Assembly (NCBI GenBank): GCA_007128005.1
Contig: SKYF01000118.1
Location: 1 to 54,378 of the forward strand
Direction: 5' to 3'
From: Bdellovibrionales bacterium
GTDB taxonomy: Bacteria > Bdellovibrionota > Bdellovibrionia > Bdellovibrionales > UBA1609
Length of the DNA: 54,378 nt
Within the stretch, counting starts at the first letter, position 1; the number at the start of each line of letters is the position of its first letter. The position numbers and the translations under genes are program-made. Of the stretch, positions 39,522-47,241 are shown piece after piece. Under the pieces are notes generated by a model, which was not told the origin of the DNA, did no database searches, and saw only the letters and a list, made by a program, of their open reading frames with translations.

Positions 39522-40610
39522 ATGGCAGTAAAAAAACGCATCAAAATTGTGGTTAGCGATTTACACCTGGGAGTGGGACGAACCCTGGAGTCGGGGCAGC
39601 TGAACTCCTTAGAGGAGTTTTATTTTGATGAAAAGTTCGTGGAGTTCTTGCACTACTACTCTACGGGAAAATACGCGGATGCTGAAGTAGAGCTCATTCT
39701 CAACGGAGACATTTTTAACTTTTTGCAAGTGGACTATAGAGGTCATTATGTCACGGCCATCACCGAGTCCATGACTTTGGAAGTCATGAAGCGAATTGTG
39801 AATGGACATCAGCTCTTCTTTAGAGCCTTGAAGGAGTTTGCTGCTCGAGAGGGTCGTCGTATTACCTATGTCGTGGGCAATCACGATCAAGGTATGATGT
39901 GGCCTTCTTGTCGTGCCTATCTCAATGAAATTGTGGGAACGGATATTTATTTTAAAAATCTGGTCTATTTTTTTGATGGTGTTCATATTGAACACGGGCA
40001 TATGCATGAGGCCGCGAATCGTCTAGATCCAAAAAAGTTTTTTCTCAAAAGAGATCTGCCCGAGCCCATTTTGAACCTTCCTTTTGGCTCTCATTTTTTT
40101 GTAGACTTTGTTTTACGAATTAAACACAAGTATCCGCATGTGGATAAGATCCGGCCCTTTGACCGAATGTTGAGGTGGGCCTTAGTCAATGAGACCTGGT
40201 TTACTGTGAAGGGCTTTTTTGCTCTCGTCTATTATTTTATTCAGTCCATTTTTGTCAAAGACCCAAGAAGGGGCTTTCCCTTTCGCAGGATTCTCCAAGT
40301 GATTGCTGAGAGTGCTGTGTTTCCCGATCTCGGAGAGGCTGCTCGGAGAGTTTTGCGCGACGAGAGAGTGCACACAGTGATTTTTGGACACTCCCACGTC
40401 TACCAGTACCGCCAGTGGGCTCAGGATATGGAGTACTTCAATACCGGAACATGGACGGATATTACATCTTTAGATATTTCCTCTTTAGGAAAAATCACTA
40501 AACTGACTTATGTTTTATTGGAATATCCAGAGGATCAGCAGCGGCCTAGGGGGCGGTTGAAGGAGTGGCACGGTTATCACAGAATTGAAGAAGACGTTGT
40601 TATTGCGTAA
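39522..40610 (+). CDS. calcineurin-like metallophosphoesterase
   Basis: A 362-aa enzyme with the full metal-binding set: SDLHLG, LNGDIFNFL, GNHDQ, the EHGHM motif and FGHSHVYQ near the C-terminus. It is related in pattern to LpxH-type UDP-diacylglucosamine hydrolases but about 100 aa longer, with an aromatic insert (about 215-250, LVYYFIQSIFVKDP) that might touch a membrane. ATG 39522 with GGGAAGAG just upstream. Substrate unknown. Confidence 0.88.
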   Translation: MAVKKRIKIVVSDLHLGVGRTLESGQLNSLEEFYFDEKFVEFLHYYSTGKYADAEVELILNGDIFNFLQVDYRGHYVTAITESMTLEVMKRIVNGHQLFFRALKEFAAREGRRITYVVGNHDQGMMWPSCRAYLNEIVGTDIYFKNLVYFFDGVHIEHGHMHEAANRLDPKKFFLKRDLPEPILNLPFGSHFFVDFVLRIKHKYPHVDKIRPFDRMLRWALVNETWFTVKGFFALVYYFIQSIFVKDPRRGFPFRRILQVIAESAVFPDLGEAARRVLRDERVHTVIFGHSHVYQYRQWAQDMEYFNTGTWTDITSLDISSLGKITKLTYVLLEYPEDQQRPRGRLKEWHGYHRIEEDVVIA

Positions 40611-40644
40611 CCAGAGGGACAGACTTCAAAAGGGGAGTGTTTAA

Positions 40645-41877
40645 GTGTTGAACTTGAATGTATATGCGCCACCACCAAGCCCTGCTCTGAGAGAAAAGGC
40701 AGATTTGGCCTTCCAAAGCTTGATGGCTAGAGGGGATCTCGGCTTTTTACAACTACCAGAAAGGTCAAAGCTCTGGTTGGCTTCCCAGAAGCGAGGAGAT
40801 GAGATCCTAGCTGCTGCGAACCAAGTGTGTGTGGTGGGAATTGGGGGCTCTAGCCTTGGAGCCAGGGCCATGGCCGATCTCAGTCTTGATCCTTCCAGTA
40901 TTCTTTTCTTTGACTCACCGGACCCCAAAAGATTTCTGCTTCAGTGGGGCCACCTAAAGGATCTGTCCCAAGTTCACTGGCTTTGGGTTTCCAAAAGTGG
41001 GTCGACTTTGGAGACACTTTCCCTTCTACAGATAGTGCTCCAGCATTACAAACAGAGAGGGTTGTGTTTGGCATCCCAAAGCACAGTGATTGTTGATCGC
41101 AAGCAAAGTCCTCTGGCTTCTTGGGCCGCCCAAGAGAAAGTTGTCTGCTTAGATATTCCTGAAGATGTGGGAGGAAGGTTTTCAGCCTTAACTCCCGCGG
41201 GACTGCTGCCAGCTCGGCTGCTGGGCTGGGACCTGGATGATCTGAGAAAAGGAGCTTTGTGGGGCCGAGAGCAAAGGGAGTTAATCGGTCTGCTCGCAGC
41301 CCTCAGTTTAGAGAGCTTTCAGAGGCAGGAGTGGGTCACTCTTATGTGGGCCTATGGGGATGCCTTGATGTCTTCGGCTTATTGGTGGCAGCAGCTTTGG
41401 TCAGAGTCGCTAGCCAAGGCCCACAGTCGGCTTGGTCAAGCTGCTCCTCGCGTGAGCAGTCCTTTTGTTCTACAGGGGGTTCAAGATCAACACTCTCTCT
41501 TGCAGCAGGTGATGGAAGGAGAGCGGGACAAGTTTATCTGGTTTTTAAGTTTTGAAAAATCGGGGCCCTCGGCCGACGACCTAAAGATTGAGAACATGGA
41601 CTATGACTGGGGCTGGCCCTTGGTCAAGAGATCCTTAAGCGATATTTTTGAGGCAGAGCGGATGGCCACTCAGACAGCCCTTAAGGACCAGGGGGTGAGC
41701 CTTCTGGATTTAAAATTGTCAGACTCATCGCCCGCCAGCTTTGGGGCTTATGTCATGGTGATGGAAATGCTTATTGGCGTGCTAGGAGAACTGCTCGAAA
41801 TCAATGCCTTTGATCAACCCGGGGTCGAGTCTGGAAAGAAAATAGTTCGTAAAATTCTTGCGAAGCCTGTTGTCTGA
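40645..41877 (+). CDS. pgi: glucose-6-phosphate isomerase, short form
   Basis: Interconverts glucose 6-phosphate and fructose 6-phosphate. At 410 aa it is shorter than most bacterial enzymes (about 440-550). Motifs: VVGIGGSSLGARAMADL, VSKSGSTLETLSLL, the DVGGRFSALTPAGLLP region, and QDQHSLLQQVMEG. GTG start with AAGGGGAG about 9 nt upstream. Confidence 0.92.
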   Translation: MLNLNVYAPPPSPALREKADLAFQSLMARGDLGFLQLPERSKLWLASQKRGDEILAAANQVCVVGIGGSSLGARAMADLSLDPSSILFFDSPDPKRFLLQWGHLKDLSQVHWLWVSKSGSTLETLSLLQIVLQHYKQRGLCLASQSTVIVDRKQSPLASWAAQEKVVCLDIPEDVGGRFSALTPAGLLPARLLGWDLDDLRKGALWGREQRELIGLLAALSLESFQRQEWVTLMWAYGDALMSSAYWWQQLWSESLAKAHSRLGQAAPRVSSPFVLQGVQDQHSLLQQVMEGERDKFIWFLSFEKSGPSADDLKIENMDYDWGWPLVKRSLSDIFEAERMATQTALKDQGVSLLDLKLSDSSPASFGAYVMVMEMLIGVLGELLEINAFDQPGVESGKKIVRKILAKPVV

Positions 41878-41905
41878 GAGGAAAGAGGCCGATAGAATTA
41901 TAGAG

Positions 41906-42835
41906 ATGTCTGACAACGATGAAGATGTATCAGAAAAAACCAGTATTATTCAGAGTGAGACCTTTAAGCTTCGACTGGCTGAGGCAGGTCAGGCTCCCCC
42001 TTGTCTGATTCTGCTGGTTGGACCCGCTCAGCTAGTGGGGCGTCAGTGGCCTATTGAGGACACGGATCGGATTTTAGGTCGAGCACCGAGCAGTCATATT
42101 TTTGTGGATGACAAAAGTGTCAGTAAGTCTCACGCTAAAATCATTTTAGCAGGGGGAGATGTTTCGATCATAGACCTAGAGTCTACCAATAGAACAGTTG
42201 TCAACGGGAAGCTGGCCGAACCCTTAAATCCCATCACGTTGAGTAATAATGACCAAATCAAAACGGGAAATGTGATCTTTAAATTTCTAGAGAGAGGCAA
42301 TATTGAGACCGTGTCCACCGCGCAGACATTTGATCGCAGTCAGACAGATGCCCTGACAGGGATTGCCAACCGGGGGGCCTTAGAGAGTAAAGGTCCTGAG
42401 TTATTTAAGCGCTCAGATCTTTTGGGAATACCTTTAAGTCTCATTGCCTTTGATATTGATCACTTCAAACCGGTCAATGATACCCATGGTCATCTGGCGG
42501 GCGATCATGTGCTTAAAGAAATTGCCAAGATAGTGAGAGATAAACTCATTCGTGAAAACGATTTTTTTGCACGGACGGGAGGCGAAGAGTTCACTCTCTT
42601 GCTCCTGGGATCCAATCTGCAAACTGCAAGTGATGTGGCCGAGAGGATTCGCCAGACCATTGAATCTCACCAATTCGTCTTTGAAGGGACTCAGATTCCA
42701 ATTACCATTTCTTGTGGGGTGACCATCAAAAACCCCCAGGACAAGACTTGGGTGGAGGTCTACGAGCGAGCCGATCGGGCTCTCTATGAATCTAAGAACT
42801 CCGGGCGAAACCGAGTCACAGTTTACTCCAGTTAG
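41906..42835 (+). CDS. FHA-GGDEF diguanylate cyclase, DgcB-like
   Basis: A 309-aa protein: a short N-terminal tail with an acidic stretch and Thr12 (DNDEDVSEKTSII), an FHA domain (about 40-135: DRILGRAPSSHIFVDDKSVSKSHAKI, STNRTVVNG), then a GGDEF domain (about 155-308) with TDALTGIANRGAL, FDIDHFKPVND, RENDFFARTGGEEF (I site and active GGEEF). This arrangement is that of Bdellovibrio DgcB, in which a phosphorylated Thr in the N-terminal tail is read by the FHA domain and which is needed for prey entry. Orthology is inferred. ATG 41906 starts inside the end of no other gene and lies 29 nt after pgi. Confidence 0.9.
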   Translation: MSDNDEDVSEKTSIIQSETFKLRLAEAGQAPPCLILLVGPAQLVGRQWPIEDTDRILGRAPSSHIFVDDKSVSKSHAKIILAGGDVSIIDLESTNRTVVNGKLAEPLNPITLSNNDQIKTGNVIFKFLERGNIETVSTAQTFDRSQTDALTGIANRGALESKGPELFKRSDLLGIPLSLIAFDIDHFKPVNDTHGHLAGDHVLKEIAKIVRDKLIRENDFFARTGGEEFTLLLLGSNLQTASDVAERIRQTIESHQFVFEGTQIPITISCGVTIKNPQDKTWVEVYERADRALYESKNSGRNRVTVYSS

Positions 42836-42932
42836 ATTTCAACCCTGCAGTTTGTTAAAGGACCATCTATTTTTAGGCCATGGTGGCGGTTTGACACTAG
42901 GGGCAAAGAATCAAAGAGGTAAAAAAACTGGA

Positions 42933-42963
42933 GGGCCCTCTGATCACAGAGGAAGGCCCTTTT
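42933..42963 (+). terminator. rho-independent terminator after the DgcB-like gene
   Basis: GGGCC-CTCTG-ATCA-CAGAG-(GAA)-GGCCC: a 10-bp stem with a 3-nt bulge, followed by TTTT. The 274-nt gap to the sigma factor gene holds this terminator and no gene that I can support. Confidence 0.7.
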
Positions 42964-43109
42964 GGGGGCGATTTGACACCATCTTTACTGGCCCAGGGCT
43001 TGCTTTAGTCTAGTCTCGGGAACGCTTTTCTTCTCAGCCAAGCAACAAAATCCCAAAAATTTTTAACCTAACTGGTCTTGGGGCCAGTCTAACAAGGAGC
43101 TATGAGCTG

Positions 43110-43688
43110 ATGAAAACAGATCAGGAGCTAGTTGAAGAGGTCAGAAAAGGGGGAAGGGCTGCTTTCTCTGAGCTCGTCTGTCGACACCAGAAGACAATGC
43201 TGAGGTTGGCGCTGCGGGTGACGCGAGACTTGCCCCAGGCGGAGGATGTTGTGCAAGAGAGCTTTTTGAAGGCCTATGAAAAAATCGATCTATTTGCTGG
43301 CAGGTCCAGCTTTCGCAGTTGGCTTTACCAAATCACTTTAAACACAGCCAGAAATCGGCTCCGAGGGGCGGGCCGAGAGACTCTAGGCCTGGAAACTGAG
43401 AACTTGGCTGTCAAAGAAAAAGCCGAGGCGGGCCTTATTAAAAATGATTTGCAGCGCTTTATTGAGGGGCAGGTGGAGATGCTCCCAGAACGGCAAAAGA
43501 TAGCCTTAACCATGAGAATTTTTGATGACTTGAGTTTTAAGGAGATCGCAGAGGTTATGGGCTGTCCCTATGACACGGCAAAGGCCAATTACAGGCATGC
43601 CCTTTTGAAGTTGAGAGAGAGAGTTTTAAGCGATTCGTTTATAAGGCAAGAGGGAAGTTTAGGAAATCTATTACAGGAGGTTGAGTAG
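43110..43688 (+). CDS. ECF-type RNA polymerase sigma factor
   Basis: A 192-aa sigma-70 family protein. Region 2: AFSELVCRHQKTMLRLALRV, QAEDVVQESFLKAYEKI, FRSWLYQITLNTARNR. Region 4: LPERQKIALTMRIFDDLSFKEIAEVMGCP with the helix-turn-helix, then DTAKANYRHALLKLRE. The length and lack of regions 1 and 3 mark an RpoE-like extracytoplasmic function sigma. ATG at 43110 has AAGGAGC upstream. The small gene next to it may control it. Confidence 0.93.
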   Translation: MKTDQELVEEVRKGGRAAFSELVCRHQKTMLRLALRVTRDLPQAEDVVQESFLKAYEKIDLFAGRSSFRSWLYQITLNTARNRLRGAGRETLGLETENLAVKEKAEAGLIKNDLQRFIEGQVEMLPERQKIALTMRIFDDLSFKEIAEVMGCPYDTAKANYRHALLKLRERVLSDSFIRQEGSLGNLLQEVE

Positions 43689-43689
43689 T

Positions 43690-43980
43690 ATGAGACTAAA
43701 CAGTTTGAATGAAAGTAATGTTGATGGTTGGTGGGTGGATTTTATTGAGGCCGAATTGGACCCCTCGATCCTGGAGGATGTGCGCTGGCTATTAAAACAC
43801 TCCCCGAGTGATCGAGAAACCGTCAGAGAGTTTCAGGAGCTGCGTCAGGCCCTAGCTGACTGTGATTGGGGAGAACCTTATTGGCGAGAGGAAGACTGGA
43901 AGCGTCTGCATGACAAGATTGTGCTCAATGTGTGGAAGACAGCTGATTCTGCAGAGTCTCAATCTTCTGCTCAAGTCTGA
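43690..43980 (+). CDS. small acidic protein, possible partner of the ECF sigma factor
   Basis: A 96-aa soluble protein rich in Trp, Glu and Asp (WWVDFIEAELDPS, RETVREFQELRQAL, EEDWKRLHDKI). ATG 43690 lies 1 nt after the sigma stop, with AGGAGG 9 nt upstream, so it is cotranscribed and coupled. Anti-sigma factors often sit here, but this one has no membrane helix and no HxxxCxxC zinc motif. The last 56 nt overlap the convergent gene. Confidence 0.65.
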   Translation: MRLNSLNESNVDGWWVDFIEAELDPSILEDVRWLLKHSPSDRETVREFQELRQALADCDWGEPYWREEDWKRLHDKIVLNVWKTADSAESQSSAQV

Positions 43981-45016
43981 GTTGAGGTTGTGGGTCCCTT
44001 TGGATTCCAACAAAAAAAGACATATATTTTTCAAGGTTCCTGTCCAACAGATCATAGAGTTGCTGAAAATCATCGAGGTTATAGTAGTAGGTTTTATAAC
44101 TGAGTAGGAGAGCATTATTGAGGTTGAGTTCAGAAAACCTCAAGTAGGCATTGGTCTTCAGTTGAGGAGCGAGCTCACTTTTAAAAGCCTCTTGAATGAG
44201 TGAAAATTTCTCCTCTCGTTCCACAAGAGCTCTCTCCGGGCTGACGCTCTCATACCAGATTTTAAGTTCTTCCAGTCTTGAGGAGATAAAATCTGAAAAT
44301 AATTGGTGATCGTGATTTTCTGCGGAAATCTGCTTGAGGGTTTCAGAGTCTGGGCCCTCCAGTTGAAGGTAGTACAGCTCTGTGCCGAGGTTTCCCAAGA
44401 AAGTGGCCAGCCTTTCATTGAAATCAGCATTACTTTTAATAAAAACAGTGGCGTGGACGGTTTCGTGGATGATCAGATTGACCAAACGATGATCTTGAGA
44501 GCGGAGCATACTACTCAAGATGGGGTCCCTAAACCAGCCCAGAGTGCTGTAAGCAGTCACCCCCCTTACAAAGGTGTCAAGATCTCTCTTCTGCAGCCTC
44601 TTGGCTTCTGCCTCAGCTCGTTGTTTTTGAAAGTATCCTTTGTAGGGCAGGGCACCAACAATGGGGAAGCGCCAAAGATGGTGTTCTAGTCGAGTCTTAG
44701 GAGCCGCGTGAACGATATAGGAGACATGGGGGCCGTCGAGTTGGACAAAGCTCGTGTAGTTTTTTGTGCGCGCAAGACCCATCTCATCTTCAGCAAATTG
44801 ACGGGCACTTTGTGCGAGCTGCAACTTGTGGCGAGTGGTTTCACTAAGTGTAGGGTCTTGAAGGGCTTTTTCTAAGGGTACTCTGGAGCTCAATAGGCGA
44901 CCTTGGTGGTAGGCGCTTTGAGCGTAGTAGCCAAGCTGGCAACCGAGCTGAGTGAGACTTAGTCCTAGGAGACAAGCCAGGATTAGATTCTGGCCGGTCA
45001 CCTTTAGAACATCCAT
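43925..45016 (-). CDS. lipoprotein putative aminopeptidase (PF10023-like)
   Basis: A 363-aa protein with a signal sequence ending in TQLGC (Cys26), so a lipoprotein. The middle carries a zinc-protease motif, LIIHETVHATVF (His184, Glu185, His188), with NERLATFLG downstream offering another acidic ligand. The motifs and overall pattern fit the putative aminopeptidase family PF10023. It should act in the periplasm on peptides. The start overlaps the preceding barrel gene by 13 nt. Confidence 0.8.
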   Translation of the reverse strand: MDVLKVTGQNLILACLLGLSLTQLGCQLGYYAQSAYHQGRLLSSRVPLEKALQDPTLSETTRHKLQLAQSARQFAEDEMGLARTKNYTSFVQLDGPHVSYIVHAAPKTRLEHHLWRFPIVGALPYKGYFQKQRAEAEAKRLQKRDLDTFVRGVTAYSTLGWFRDPILSSMLRSQDHRLVNLIIHETVHATVFIKSNADFNERLATFLGNLGTELYYLQLEGPDSETLKQISAENHDHQLFSDFISSRLEELKIWYESVSPERALVEREEKFSLIQEAFKSELAPQLKTNAYLRFSELNLNNALLLSYKTYYYNLDDFQQLYDLLDRNLEKYMSFFVGIQRDPQPQLRLEQKIETLQNQLSSTH

Positions 45017-45588
45017 GACACTCCTGCCCGAGCAGCATAGTCCAAAATCAGTGGCCGTTCATTTAAAGGATTTGTCCAGCTATCAAAGCCCACTCGCAAG
45101 GAGAGAGTTTCGGTCATAAGCACTCTAAAACCCAAGCCTGCGCTAGGAACAAGGCCCGAGCTCTCTGCAATCAGTGTGGAATTAAATCCAGTCAGTTGGC
45201 GGTAAATCTTTTTATTGATAAACGCGGATCCTAGTTTCACATAGGGCTGAAAGGGTGCGCGGCGGTCTGCAAAGCTTGCCACCAAATCAAGGCCAATGAG
45301 GCTAAAATAACTTTGGGTCAGCATTCTGTCATTGGGCAAATCCGGTGGGCGGACACTGAGTTCAGAGAGTCCTTGTGTGTAGCTCAACTCAATGGCTGAA
45401 GTTTGCCAAAAGTAGTAGGAAAAAGAACCGGTATAACTGAGAGTCTGCTGCCAATTGCCTTCGTCGATGGAGGACTTGCGAAAATTCGCAGTAAAGCCGA
45501 TTTCACTGTAGGACTGGGCAATGGCAGGTAAAGAAGTAAAAACCAAAGACACAAGGAAGAGGGCAAAATATTTGGAGAGGCTATTCAT
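45004..45588 (-). CDS. outer-membrane beta-barrel-like protein
   Basis: A 194-aa protein: signal peptide (cleavage after PAIA-QSYSE), then alternating strands (YSEIGFTANFR, LSYTGSFSYYFW, FSLIGLDLVASFA) and a C-terminal aromatic (ARAGVSWMF), typical of a small outer-membrane barrel. ATG 45588 is chosen because the signal peptide starts there. Between a TonB-like gene and a lipoprotein peptidase on the same strand. Confidence 0.75.
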   Translation of the reverse strand: MNSLSKYFALFLVSLVFTSLPAIAQSYSEIGFTANFRKSSIDEGNWQQTLSYTGSFSYYFWQTSAIELSYTQGLSELSVRPPDLPNDRMLTQSYFSLIGLDLVASFADRRAPFQPYVKLGSAFINKKIYRQLTGFNSTLIAESSGLVPSAGLGFRVLMTETLSLRVGFDSWTNPLNERPLILDYAARAGVSWMF

Positions 45589-45642
45589 GTTCCGTAGGCT
45601 ACCAGAAAACTTCCATAATTGTGAGATCAACCCCGATTTTGG

Positions 45643-46452
45643 TCAAGGCGCTGATGCAAAGACAGGGCTTAGGATGAGGACAAACTGATATTTGAGGCGA
45701 ATGTAGCCATCTTCCTTGACCATTTCTTGAGGAGGGTTGTTGAAGGGGGCACTATTGTGAAGGGCATGGATGGCTGCCAAATCAATGCTGCGATAACCAG
45801 AGCTTTTCTGGAGAGTGATCTCTTCAATAGCACCCTCTGGAGAGAGAATGACTTCGATCACTGAACTCAGCTCCCTTAGCAAGCTCGATCGCGTGAGTTC
45901 GGGGCCCAGTTGCGCAGTGGCAAGGCGCAGTTGAGGGACCCATCGGTTGAGGATCTGCTCATTGATGCGCCTAAAAAAACTATAGTAGCTGAATTGATCC
46001 GAGTTCAAAGCCGTAAAGTGACCCTGTCTGACGCCCGGGATGAAGTCGGCAACTTGAGGCTTAAAGACTCCAGATCCAGAAAATCCTGTCTTAGACTCTG
46101 AAGATGAACTGGGACTGCTCTGAGGGGATTCCAAGGGACCTGCTTGAATGAGCTCTTCTCTCACCCGCCGGGTTTGACGAGAGAGTCTTCGCACCTCCTT
46201 AAGGAGAGCTTCCGCAAGATCCTTATCATCCAACTCAACCTCTGGAGGGGGCTGGGTGTCAGCGACAATCGTCTTGGGGCCTGAGGTCTCAGAGGGCTCC
46301 CGCCACTCAAACTCCACTTGAGTTTCTGGTTTCAGCATGGGCCCCTCTTGGCCTTGGGGAAGGGAAATCAAAATCAGTACAGTGAGCCCATGCAGTGCCA
46401 GGCTCAGTAAAAGAGCCAGAAAGCTGCGATCTTGATGATGGGGGTGGGGCAT
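45643..46452 (-). CDS. TonB/TolA-like energy-transducing protein
   Basis: A 269-aa protein with an N-terminal membrane anchor (SFLALLLSLALHGLTVLILI), a Pro/Glu/Ser-rich linker, and a C-terminal domain (about 150-260) with FRRINEQILNRWVP, VIEVILSPEGAIEEITLQKSSGYRSID, AAIHALHNSAPFNNPP. That is the TonB/TolA C-terminal pattern. The His at the membrane (LALHGL) matches TonB and TolA anchors. No exbB/exbD or tolQ/tolR lies nearby. GGGAG 7 nt before the ATG. Confidence 0.85.
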   Translation of the reverse strand: MPHPHHQDRSFLALLLSLALHGLTVLILISLPQGQEGPMLKPETQVEFEWREPSETSGPKTIVADTQPPPEVELDDKDLAEALLKEVRRLSRQTRRVREELIQAGPLESPQSSPSSSSESKTGFSGSGVFKPQVADFIPGVRQGHFTALNSDQFSYYSFFRRINEQILNRWVPQLRLATAQLGPELTRSSLLRELSSVIEVILSPEGAIEEITLQKSSGYRSIDLAAIHALHNSAPFNNPPQEMVKEDGYIRLKYQFVLILSPVFASAP

Positions 46453-46567
46453 GTAGATCTCCCTTCATTGAGCACTATAGACACTTCAATTAAAAATAGC
46501 TAGATCCTTCAGGTGAAGAAAAAATATAAGTAGTTTCAATATCTTAACGGATCGCATAAAAAAATTT

Positions 46568-46594
46568 AAAGTTGAGGGGAAATCTGCCGATACC
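46568..46594 (+). promoter_or_regulatory. FliA (sigma-28) promoter of the PilZ gene
   Basis: TAAAGTTG at 46568-46575 and GCCGATAC at 46587-46594, 11-nt gap: 14 of 16 consensus positions, as good as the flagellin promoters. The leader to the GTG at 46638 would be about 36 nt and contains GGGGAGGG. Confidence 0.8.
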
Positions 46595-46637
46595 TCTTTA
46601 AGGACGCCAGGTCCAACACTTTTGGGGAGGGTAGGCT

Positions 46638-47183
46638 GTGAGTAAGAACAATGTCATTGATCTATTTTCACGTCAGAGGATCAAGGGGCCCGTCAAGACG
46701 AGTCCAGCAAAAAAGCAATCCAAAAGGCAAAAACCAAAAGGCAATTCAGGGGTTTTGGACCTGACTCAAAGGCGTCAGGATCTGATCAATGAAGAGCGGC
46801 GCCAAGTCAAAAGAACCATTTTAACAGAGTTCATTGGAGCCTTTGCGGTGGTTCCTAAAAAGGGCCTGATAAAGGTGTCCATCTCGGATATTTCAGATCA
46901 GGGGCTTGCCTTTGATCTGAGCGAGGACATGGGTGAGTTTCGCTTAGGAGAAGAAGTGGCTATGAGGGTTTATTTGAACCACAAGACCTATTTTCCTTTT
47001 GTCGTTAGAATCCAGAATGTTCGCAAGGAAGAGCAGGAACAGGTGCAGCGTCATGGAGCTCACTTTTCAAAAGACACTGTGAATGAGGAAGCCCTCCGAC
47101 ATTTTGTCAAGTTTATTGAGAGTGTCAGCGCCTCTTTAGAGACCGATGGGGGCGATATTATGGTCTCCAACTTAGGTCGCTGA
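46638..47183 (+). CDS. PilZ-domain protein under FliA control
   Basis: A 181-aa soluble protein. The N-terminal 50 residues are basic (KKQSKRQKPKG), then a PilZ domain (about 55-165) with the c-di-GMP signature: ERRQVKRTIL (Arg pair) and VSISDISDQGLAFDL (D-x-S-x-x-G). GTG start after GGGGAGGG. With a FliA promoter in front and no operon partner, it is a candidate flagellar brake or c-di-GMP receptor acting on motility, in the manner of YcgR, but it lacks the YcgR-N domain. Confidence 0.85.
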   Translation: MSKNNVIDLFSRQRIKGPVKTSPAKKQSKRQKPKGNSGVLDLTQRRQDLINEERRQVKRTILTEFIGAFAVVPKKGLIKVSISDISDQGLAFDLSEDMGEFRLGEEVAMRVYLNHKTYFPFVVRIQNVRKEEQEQVQRHGAHFSKDTVNEEALRHFVKFIESVSASLETDGGDIMVSNLGR

Positions 47184-47241
47184 TTTTCGTGTACATATCT
47201 TCCAGAATACGCTCGAATAATAGTCTATAGGAGGGACTCTG

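Noticed and set aside
41888-41895. GCCGATAG, a FliA-type -10, just before the DgcB-like gene
   Set aside because: The four bases at the required distance upstream are GTTG or TTGT, not TAAA, so there is no -35 element; it also overlaps the pgi/leader junction.
42786-43013. 75-aa open frame at the end of the DgcB-like gene
   Set aside because: It overlaps the GGDEF C-terminus and runs through a strong terminator hairpin; the sequence has no protein-like pattern.
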